This document shows positions 17,381 to 23,952 of a DNA stretch of 64,000 nt, in pieces. The stretch spans positions 1 through 64,000 of the forward strand of contig UPXS01000007.1 of NCBI GenBank assembly GCA_900538355.1. The letters are read 5' to 3'. A model generated the notes under the pieces. The model was given only the letters and a program-made list of their open reading frames with translations. It had not been told where the DNA came from and ran no database searches. Origin of the DNA: an uncultured Veillonella sp. (GTDB lineage Bacteria; Bacillota; Negativicutes; Veillonellales; Veillonellaceae). The position numbers were made by a program, and so were the translations under genes. The number at the start of each line of letters is the position of its first letter. Position 1 is the first letter of the stretch.

Positions 17381-18427
17381 ATGAGCGAATTACTATTTAA
17401 TGAACTCCCTAGACCGACATTCAGATGGTTACGCGTTAATCATACTGTAAGCTCTCTAGCTGGAGAAGATGCAGCGGTACAATCCATCGCTGTAGAAGCG
17501 AATAAAAATATACTTTCACCATTACCTGCTGGTGCAGCATTGCTAGATGGTAATTATGAAGGTGCTAATAAAGAAGCTGTTCAACTATTAGTGGAAAAAG
17601 CAGAAGGCTATGCCATCAATGTACCTGCTAAAGCAAAAGAAGTAGTAGGTATCCGCATTGATGCTAATGCTCGCGTGGCAAACCGTTTCCAATTTATCGT
17701 TGGCGAAGGTGCTGAATTAGAAGTACAATTCTATGTAACTGGTTCTGGCGATGTATTGACAAATGTTAGCTATTTAAACGAATACGATGTTAAAGAAGCT
17801 GGTAAAGTTGTAGTGAAAAAGGTAAATCTTTTACCTGAACATGTACAACATATCGAGCATCGATACACTAAATTAGAAGATAAAGCAGATGTAGAATACA
17901 TCAATATTGAAATTGGTGGTAGTGAAAACATCTTGAATTACTATCACGATTTAGTAGGTCAAGAATCTCGTATGATTCATGATATTGCTTATCTTGGTAA
18001 TAAAGAGCAAAAATTTGATATTTCTATGGTTATGAGTCATGGTGGCAAAAAGTCCTTCAGTGATATTCATACCTTAGGTGCTCTTAGCGGTAATTCTAAA
18101 AAATCCTTCCGTGGTACTCTTGATTTTCTTCATGGTGCAACTGCAGCTGAAGGCGCGGAAGAAGATACTTGCTTGTTGTTAGACCCTACTGTAAAATCTA
18201 TTTCTTTGCCACTCTTATTGTGTAAAGAAGATAATGTAGTTGGTAACCATGCAGCAAGTGCAGGCCAAATTGATCATAATAAATTGTTCTACATCATGAG
18301 CCGTGGCTTTAGTGAAGTAGAAGCAAAACATATCATTGTTGAATCTATGATTCGACCTATTATTGATCGCATTGGTGATGAAACGATTGAAGAAGCAGCA
18401 TTAGCAGCTGTACGTAATAAAATTTAA
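17381..18427 (+). CDS. sufD: Fe-S cluster assembly protein SufD
   Basis: SufD is the paralogue of SufB that completes the SufBC2D scaffold and helps iron acquisition. The 348-residue protein has the beta-helix segment typical of the family and the C-terminal motif ASAGQIDHNKLFYIMSRG followed by EVEAKHIIVESMIRP, matching SufD. It begins 9 bases after sufB with a good AGGAGG site, and ends 12 bases before sufS. Confidence 0.95.
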   Translation: MSELLFNELPRPTFRWLRVNHTVSSLAGEDAAVQSIAVEANKNILSPLPAGAALLDGNYEGANKEAVQLLVEKAEGYAINVPAKAKEVVGIRIDANARVANRFQFIVGEGAELEVQFYVTGSGDVLTNVSYLNEYDVKEAGKVVVKKVNLLPEHVQHIEHRYTKLEDKADVEYINIEIGGSENILNYYHDLVGQESRMIHDIAYLGNKEQKFDISMVMSHGGKKSFSDIHTLGALSGNSKKSFRGTLDFLHGATAAEGAEEDTCLLLDPTVKSISLPLLLCKEDNVVGNHAASAGQIDHNKLFYIMSRGFSEVEAKHIIVESMIRPIIDRIGDETIEEAALAAVRNKI

Positions 18428-18439
18428 AGAGGCGTTTTT

Positions 18440-19669
18440 ATGAGACCAATTGCAGAAGCATACAAAGACTTTCCTATATTACATAAAGAGCATAATGGGC
18501 ACCGCGTTATCTATTTAGATAGCGGTGCTACTGCACAAATTCCACAGTCCGTAATTGACCGTGTTGTGGAACATATGACACAACGTAATGGTAATCCACA
18601 TCGTGGTTCTCATATTTTGGCTATCGAAGCATCTGAAGACTATGAAAATGCACGGGATCGCGTAGTTGAATTTATCAATGCTCGCGAACGTGAAGAAGTC
18701 GTGTTTACACGTAATAGTACGGAATCTATGAACTTGATTGCCCATAGCTATGGTCTTCATAATGTGAAAAAAGGTGACAAGATTGTCATTACTGTTGCTG
18801 AGCATCATGCAAATCTTGTAACATGGCAATATGTGGCAGAACAAACTGGGGCAACTTTAGAATACATGTACCTTGATGAACATGGGCATTTAAAAGACGG
18901 TGAAATCAATAAAATTGATGAAAATACTAAAATCGTCGCTTTTGCTCATGTTAGTAACGTGCTTGGTATGGAATTCCCAGTAAAAGAATTAACTGAAAAG
19001 GCTCACTCTGTAGGCGCTATTGTTGTTCTAGATGGTGCTCAATCTACACCTCATAAAAAAATCGACGTTCAAGCATTAGATTGCGATTTCTTCGTATTCT
19101 CTGGCCATAAAATGTGTGCATCCCAAGGTATTGGTGTACTCTATGGTAAACGTGAACTATTAGAAGCTATGCCTCCATTCCTATTGGGTGGTGACATGAT
19201 TGAGTATGTAAAAGAACAAACCGCTACATTTAATGAGCTTCCATACAAGTTCGAAGCTGGTACTCCAAATGCTGATGGTGCCGTTTCCTTGCATGCAGCT
19301 ATTGATTATTTAGAATCTTTTGGCATGGATGCTATTGAAGCCTATGAAGAGGAACTTGTAGCATATATTCTTCCTAAGATTGTTGCATTGCCACACGTTC
19401 ACGTAATTGGCTCCCAAAATCCTAAGGAAAAACATGGCGTAATTGCATTTACAGTAGATGATGTACATCCTCATGACGTAGCTACAATTTTGGATTCCAA
19501 GGGCATTTGTGTTCGTTCTGGTCACCATTGTGCACAACCATTAGGTGCATTCTACAACGTATCTGCATCCACGCGTCTAAGTATGTACTTATATACTCGT
19601 AAGGAAGATTTAGATGCTTTCCTTGAAGTATTAAAGACAGTTCGTTCTGTAATGGGTTTTAAAGATTAG
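18440..19669 (+). CDS. sufS: Cysteine desulfurase SufS
   Basis: SufS is the PLP enzyme that takes sulfur from cysteine as a persulfide for Fe-S assembly. Key residues are visible: VAEHHANLVTWQ (PLP-stacking His), DGAQSTPHKKID, the PLP lysine in FSGHKMCASQGIGVLYG, and the catalytic Cys in RSGHHCAQPLG. The 409-residue length and the RSGHHCAQ context place it in the group II (SufS/CsdA) family. SufU directly downstream is its expected zinc-dependent sulfur acceptor. Confidence 0.97.
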   Translation: MRPIAEAYKDFPILHKEHNGHRVIYLDSGATAQIPQSVIDRVVEHMTQRNGNPHRGSHILAIEASEDYENARDRVVEFINAREREEVVFTRNSTESMNLIAHSYGLHNVKKGDKIVITVAEHHANLVTWQYVAEQTGATLEYMYLDEHGHLKDGEINKIDENTKIVAFAHVSNVLGMEFPVKELTEKAHSVGAIVVLDGAQSTPHKKIDVQALDCDFFVFSGHKMCASQGIGVLYGKRELLEAMPPFLLGGDMIEYVKEQTATFNELPYKFEAGTPNADGAVSLHAAIDYLESFGMDAIEAYEEELVAYILPKIVALPHVHVIGSQNPKEKHGVIAFTVDDVHPHDVATILDSKGICVRSGHHCAQPLGAFYNVSASTRLSMYLYTRKEDLDAFLEVLKTVRSVMGFKD

Positions 19670-19683
19670 GAGATTTACCATCA

Positions 19684-20109
19684 ATGGAAATGGATCAATT
19701 ATATACGGAACTTATTTTGGAACATAACCAAGATAAGCGTAATAAACATGAATTAGCTCATTTTACAAATTCTGAGCATGGCCATAACCCAAGTTGTGGT
19801 GATGACCTAACATTGCAACTCAATGTGGAAGATGGCATTATTAAAGATGCTGCATACACAGGTTCTGGTTGTGCTATCAGCCAAGCATCTGCATCTATGA
19901 TGATTGATATCATCAAGGGCAAATCCGTTGAGGAAGCTCTTCGTTTGGTAGAAATTTTCTTAGGTATGATTAAAAAAGAGATTACCGATGAAAATGAGTT
20001 AGAAGAATTAGAAGATGCTATGGCATTACAAAATATTTCTAACATGCCAGCACGTGTTAAATGTGCAGTTCTTGCATGGCATACATTGAAAGAGGCTTTA
20101 AAGAAATAA
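19684..20109 (+). CDS. sufU: SufU zinc-dependent sulfurtransferase
   Basis: SufU accepts persulfide sulfur from SufS and delivers it to SufBCD in Firmicutes. The 141-residue IscU-like protein has the three conserved cysteines: NPSCGDDL, GSGCAISQASASMM and RVKCAVLAWHTL, with the Asp in CGDD completing the zinc site. It has the SufU-type insertion between the second and third cysteines. It closes the suf operon; the HAD gene begins one base later and may be co-transcribed. Confidence 0.95.
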   Translation: MEMDQLYTELILEHNQDKRNKHELAHFTNSEHGHNPSCGDDLTLQLNVEDGIIKDAAYTGSGCAISQASASMMIDIIKGKSVEEALRLVEIFLGMIKKEITDENELEELEDAMALQNISNMPARVKCAVLAWHTLKEALKK

Positions 20110-20110
20110 T

Positions 20111-20794
20111 ATGAAGAAAACTATATTATTTGATTTAGATGGAACTTTAACGGATTCTCAAGAAGGTATTCTTAAAAGCATTAAATTTGCATTGGAACAT
20201 TTTGGTTATGATGTACCTGATGAAGAAACATTACAATTATTCTTAGGACCACCATTGGTAGATGCGTTCCAAGAACATTGTGGTATGACCTTTGAGCAAG
20301 CGGAAGAAACATACTTTAAATTCCGTGAACGGTATGGTACCATCGGTAAATTTGAAAATAAAGTATATCCGAATATTGTAGACTTATTAGCTAAATGTAA
20401 AACTGAACAATATACTATAGCTGTAGCGACTGCAAAACCAGAACATTATGCTAAAGATATTCTCGATCATTTTGAATTGACACCGTACTTTGATGTCATT
20501 GTAGGTGCCAATTACGAGGCTGGTTTATTGCACAAGAAAGAGATCCTTGAAAAGGCTCTTACCCTTTGTGGTAACCCATTGACCGATGACAATGGTCGTC
20601 GTTTGGCATTTATGGTTGGGGATCGCAAGTATGATGTAGAGGCAGCTAATGAACTTGGCTGTATCTCTATCGGCGTTACTTATGGTTATGGTACAGAAGC
20701 TGAACTAAAAGAAGCTGATGCAGAATACATTTGTGATGATGTTGATGAAATTGCTGATGTTCTTGACCTTGAAGAAATGATGGTTCGTAGATAA
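20111..20794 (+). CDS. HAD family hydrolase (phosphoglycolate phosphatase-like)
   Basis: A haloacid-dehalogenase-type phosphatase of 227 residues. Motif I is FDLDGTLTDS, motif II is AVATAKPEHY, motif III falls around the K in LHKKEILEKA, and motif IV is MVGDRKYDVEAANELGC. The cap insertion after motif I and the overall length match the Gph/PpaX group. The true substrate cannot be set from the sequence. It follows sufU by one base with no clear ribosome binding site, which suggests translational coupling. Confidence 0.85.
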   Translation: MKKTILFDLDGTLTDSQEGILKSIKFALEHFGYDVPDEETLQLFLGPPLVDAFQEHCGMTFEQAEETYFKFRERYGTIGKFENKVYPNIVDLLAKCKTEQYTIAVATAKPEHYAKDILDHFELTPYFDVIVGANYEAGLLHKKEILEKALTLCGNPLTDDNGRRLAFMVGDRKYDVEAANELGCISIGVTYGYGTEAELKEADAEYICDDVDEIADVLDLEEMMVRR

Positions 20795-20821
20795 GCTATT
20801 ATAAATAAAATATCAACCTTA

Positions 20822-20852
20822 AAAGGGCTAGAGGAATTTCCTCTAGCCTTTT
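20822..20852. terminator. Bidirectional terminator (first of two)
   Basis: GGCTAGAGG (20826-20834) and CCTCTAGCC (20840-20848) form a stem flanked by A4 on the left and T4 on the right. It lies between two converging genes. Confidence 0.85.
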
Positions 20853-20863
20853 CGGAGCTATAA

Positions 20864-20893
20864 AAAAGGACTAACCTATAGGTTAGTCCTTTT
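20864..20893. terminator. Bidirectional terminator (second of two)
   Basis: A perfect stem AAAAGGACTAACC (20864-20876) / GGTTAGTCCTTTT (20881-20893) with a TATA loop, flanked by A and T runs. It would stop transcription from both converging genes. Confidence 0.9.
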
Positions 20894-20896
20894 GTA

Positions 20897-21403
20897 TTAT
20901 TTTTTTAGGCCGCTTTTTTTTGCTAATGTTTTGATAACCTTAGCACTTTGTTTTTTCAACTTGCCGCCTGTTTGTTTGAGTTGGATGCGTGTACGAGAGA
21001 CACGACCGAGTGTAGTAATCTTAGTTTTGCGACGTGGCTTCATATCACGTTCGTTACCAAAGTCGCCACGTTGTACACTTGTTGCTTTTACCTTTTCAGC
21101 TCTGAAAGATTTACGTAATGCTTTCATAATCAATGTAAGCGGTAAGGATTGCTCAAAAGAATACAAATCAACAGCCACATAGCCTAGAGCAGGATATGTG
21201 TGCAATGTAAAGTGAAAGCCTGGTGCAACAGATAGGAGGGCGATCTCCTCGTCCATAACTTGACAACTGATTTCATCAACATCAAGGTCAGCTAAATCAA
21301 ATGCAGTTGCTACACTTTCTTGTACAGCTGTAGCGGATGAGATTGCATCTTCATCGCAGGAATACAAATCAATTAACAGTTCTTGTCCTAATGCTTCTGC
21401 CAT
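20897..21403 (-). CDS. S-adenosylmethionine decarboxylase-like protein lacking catalytic residues, with basic tail
   Basis: The 168-residue product resembles the small prokaryotic AdoMet decarboxylase (SpeD/SpeH). The core reads PGFHFTLHTYPALGYVAVDL where active enzymes have an ESH motif followed by HTWPE, GYAAVD and a TC pair. The position of the Ser that self-cleaves to give pyruvoyl is Phe63, and the position of the catalytic Cys is Phe83, while His68 is kept. After about residue 120 comes a tail of about 48 residues rich in Lys and Arg. The enzyme reaction therefore seems unlikely. The start is set by GAAGGTG before the ATG at 21403. No spermidine synthase gene is near. Confidence 0.75.
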   Translation of the reverse strand: MAEALGQELLIDLYSCDEDAISSATAVQESVATAFDLADLDVDEISCQVMDEEIALLSVAPGFHFTLHTYPALGYVAVDLYSFEQSLPLTLIMKALRKSFRAEKVKATSVQRGDFGNERDMKPRRKTKITTLGRVSRTRIQLKQTGGKLKKQSAKVIKTLAKKSGLKK

Positions 21404-21486
21404 AACAACACCTTCTTTCATAAAAATATATCTCATTTATTATACCTAGAATTTAAGATTAAGTCCAATTATAAGAGATTGTATTA

Positions 21487-21522
21487 AAAGGTCAAAATTA
21501 TAATATGAGAAATTTGACCTTT
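21487..21522. promoter_or_regulatory. Inverted repeat of GGTCAAA half-sites between speD-like gene and ctsR
   Basis: AAAGGTCAAAATT (21487-21499) and AAATTTGACCTTT (21510-21522) match in 12 of 13 positions across a 10-base loop. The half-site GGTCAAA is that of CtsR, but the arrangement is inverted. It lies in the divergent intergenic region and could serve either gene. Confidence 0.45.
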
Positions 21523-21525
21523 ATA

Positions 21526-21554
21526 TTGACTAAAGTCAAAAAGTCAAATATAAT
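21526..21554 (+). promoter_or_regulatory. ctsR promoter with repeats in the spacer
   Basis: TTGACT (21526-21531), 17 bases, TATAAT (21549-21554). The spacer holds GTCAAA at 21535-21540 and 21543-21548, an 8-bp-period direct repeat. This is where an autoregulatory CtsR operator is expected. A third pair, CAAA at 21571 and 21579, repeats the 8-bp spacing downstream. Confidence 0.65.
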
Positions 21555-21617
21555 AGATATATGTAAAAAGCAAATAGTCAAAAATATATTAAATAAAATG
21601 TTAAAGAGGTGTTTTTT

Positions 21618-22097
21618 ATGAGTATGATAGCTGATAAAATAGAAAAGTTTATATTAGATCGTATGCGTGAAGAACAAGAGAAATTAATTTTAAAACGTAA
21701 CGAATTAGCCGATGAATTAGATTGTGCACCATCGCAAATTAGTTATGTACTAAGTACACGATTTTCTAATGAACGCGGCTTTGATGTTGAATCAAGACGT
21801 GGGCTAGGTGGATATATTCGAATTACTAAATTAAATCCAGAAAGCTCAGATTCATTACCAGCTGTAACAACCTATCGTATTTATGAAGGTCAAAATACAG
21901 TAGATCGATTGATTGATATTAAAGATGTAGACCAATCGTTGTTCCAATTACTACAGGCTGAAAAGATTACTCGTCGTGAAGCTCAATTAATGCATAATTC
22001 CTTTGCTACATTGATTGAGAATACCGATATTGAACATCGTAATGAAGCAATTCGTCAGCTTTACGCAACAATGGTGGATACACTACGGAAGGAGTGA
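21618..22097 (+). CDS. ctsR: Transcriptional repressor CtsR
   Basis: CtsR represses class III heat-shock genes (clp genes and often groESL) by binding GGTCAAA repeats and is inactivated by McsB on stress. The protein has the winged-helix part LADELDCAPSQISYVLSTRF and the glycine-rich wing RGLGGYIRI, where the typical family wing is RGGGGYIRI. The C-terminal half is the McsB-responsive domain. GTG 21609 is in frame, but AGAGGTG at 21605-21611 points to ATG 21618. About 159 residues. First gene of ctsR-mcsA-mcsB. Confidence 0.95.
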   Translation: MSMIADKIEKFILDRMREEQEKLILKRNELADELDCAPSQISYVLSTRFSNERGFDVESRRGLGGYIRITKLNPESSDSLPAVTTYRIYEGQNTVDRLIDIKDVDQSLFQLLQAEKITRREAQLMHNSFATLIENTDIEHRNEAIRQLYATMVDTLRKE

Positions 22098-22103
22098 TGA
22101 TCA

Positions 22104-22643
22104 GTGATATGTGATCATTGCCATAAAAATGAAGCTACTATCCATATGACAAATATTGTAAATAATCAGAAGACGGAACAACATTTGTGCAATACTTGTG
22201 CAACTGCATTACAGCAGGAGGGAAAATTATCCCCTTACAGTTCCTTTATGAATGATATGTGGGATGATAGCTTCTTTACTAATGATTTCTTTAAGAATAT
22301 GGTCTATCCTGATAGTTTATTAAAATCACATCAGTCTAAACGTTGTCCTCAATGTGGTATTACTTATGATGAGTTTAATCGTGTAGGAAAGTTTGGTTGT
22401 GATACATGTTATGAAACCTTTGCTAGTGAAATAAAACCATTATTACAACGATTACAAGGTAGTTCTGAATATGAAGGAACTGTTCCTAGTCATGGTCATA
22501 ATATATTTAAAGCAAAGTATGAACTAAAGCGATTACGACATCAATTAGACTCCGCAATTCAAGCAGAGAACTTCGAGGATGCAGCCATTTTAAGAGATAA
22601 AATAAAAGAATTAGAAGCCATCATTGGTGGCGATAAAGAGTAG
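22104..22643 (+). CDS. mcsA: Protein-arginine kinase activator McsA
   Basis: McsA activates McsB arginine kinase. The 179-residue protein has CxxC zinc pairs (CDHCHKNEATIH, CNTCATAL, CPQCGITYDEF, CDTCYETF) and a C-terminal UVR motif (LDSAIQAENFEDAAILRDKI) that contacts ClpC. It starts at GTG 22104 after GGAGTG at 22090-22095. It lies between ctsR and mcsB with gaps of 6 and 12 bases. Confidence 0.95.
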   Translation: MICDHCHKNEATIHMTNIVNNQKTEQHLCNTCATALQQEGKLSPYSSFMNDMWDDSFFTNDFFKNMVYPDSLLKSHQSKRCPQCGITYDEFNRVGKFGCDTCYETFASEIKPLLQRLQGSSEYEGTVPSHGHNIFKAKYELKRLRHQLDSAIQAENFEDAAILRDKIKELEAIIGGDKE

Positions 22644-22655
22644 GAGGTTCTTATT

Positions 22656-23717
22656 ATGTTAGATACTATATTAGATTCTCCTCTAAGCCCATGGCTACAA
22701 CACGATACGGATGCAACCGATCATATTGTCATATCTAGTCGAATCCGATTAGCTCGGAATTTTGATGGAATATTGTTTACAAATCGTAATGATAAGTCAT
22801 CTTTAGAAAAGGTAAATACCATTTCTAGAGGTTTGCTTCAATCTTTAAAAGAAGCAGATGGACATCAATACTCCAATATTAATCTTGAACAATTAAGCGA
22901 GCGTGAGCGAGCTATATTAGTGGAAAAACATTTGATGAGTCCTGCATTGGAGGAAAAACTGCCATATCGCAGTTTAGTAGTATCTGATGATGCATCTATT
23001 GTAATTATGGTGAATGAAGAAGACCATTTGCGGATTCAATCTATGGTTTCAGGCTTGCGATTACAGGAAGCTTATGAACAAGTTCAAAAAATAGATAAGG
23101 CAATTGAAACAAAATATCCATATGCTTTTGATGAACGGTTTGGTTATTTAACGGCTTGTCCTACTAATGTAGGTACCGGTTTGAGGGCATCTGTAATGTT
23201 ACATTTGCCAGCATTAACCATATCTGGACGAATTACACGCCTTATTCGTAGCATTATTCAATTAGGTTATTCTGTACGTGGACTATATGGGGAAGGCTCC
23301 GAAGCGTTAGGAAATATTTACCAAATTTCTAATCAACGTACTATGGGTGTCAGTGAAGATGATACCATCGAGCAATTGACGAAGATTGTAGAAGGTATCA
23401 TTGCAGAAGAGAGAAAATCTCGACAATCCTTATTACATAATGATAAAGAAGGTTTAGAAGATGTATTATGGCGCTCATATGGCGTTTTACAATATGCGCG
23501 TCGTGTAAATGGTAAAGAGGCCTTAACAAAACTAAGCGATATCCAATTAGGCGTTGATTTAGAGATTTTACCTCCATGGGGTAAGAATTCATTTAATGAG
23601 TTAATCGCCATAACTAGACCTAATTTTCTTTCAAAATACGCAGGAAATGATGATCTAACAGACATCGAGCGTGATAGCTATCGGGCGAAGATAATCCGCC
23701 AAAAGCTTTCACATTAA
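22656..23717 (+). CDS. mcsB: Protein-arginine kinase McsB
   Basis: McsB phosphorylates arginines on unfolded proteins and on CtsR, marking them for ClpC-ClpP. The 353-residue protein is in the phosphagen kinase family: HIVISSRIRLARNF (nucleotide-binding arginines), the catalytic TACPTNVGTGLRASVMLHLPAL loop (seen as TACPTNVGTGLRASVMLHLP) and GEGSEALGNIYQISNQRTMG. It closes the ctsR-mcsAB operon; clpC follows after a 235-base gap. Confidence 0.96.
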   Translation: MLDTILDSPLSPWLQHDTDATDHIVISSRIRLARNFDGILFTNRNDKSSLEKVNTISRGLLQSLKEADGHQYSNINLEQLSERERAILVEKHLMSPALEEKLPYRSLVVSDDASIVIMVNEEDHLRIQSMVSGLRLQEAYEQVQKIDKAIETKYPYAFDERFGYLTACPTNVGTGLRASVMLHLPALTISGRITRLIRSIIQLGYSVRGLYGEGSEALGNIYQISNQRTMGVSEDDTIEQLTKIVEGIIAEERKSRQSLLHNDKEGLEDVLWRSYGVLQYARRVNGKEALTKLSDIQLGVDLEILPPWGKNSFNELIAITRPNFLSKYAGNDDLTDIERDSYRAKIIRQKLSH

Positions 23718-23793
23718 TATAAATTTGCACAAAATCAATTACATATAATAAATTTACACATAATCATTTTATAACTATGTGTTAATAATAGAT

Positions 23794-23819
23794 GGCTTTA
23801 ATCGGATTTGATTAAAGCC
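23794..23819. other. Perfect hairpin between mcsB and clpC
   Basis: GGCTTTAATC (23794-23803) and GATTAAAGCC (23810-23819) form a 10-bp perfect stem with a GGATTT loop. No T-run follows (AATATAATAT), so it may be a weak terminator, a processing site or an operator. Confidence 0.6.
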
Positions 23820-23874
23820 AATATAATATATTCAATTTGACTGTAGAATTTGTTTGTTTAGTTAATAGCTATTC

Positions 23875-23895
23875 CAATGGTATGTCCTACCATTG
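23875..23895. promoter_or_regulatory. Inverted repeat upstream of clpC
   Basis: CAATGGTA (23875-23882), 5 bases, TACCATTG (23888-23895): a perfect 8-bp inverted repeat about 57 bases before the clpC start. A TTGACT at 23837-23842 lies upstream, without a clear -10. No CtsR-type repeat of the canonical form was found here. Confidence 0.4.
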
Positions 23896-23952
23896 TTTAC
23901 ATATATTTGAAGAGAAATAATTATAATTTACATAGATAGATGAGGTGATAGT

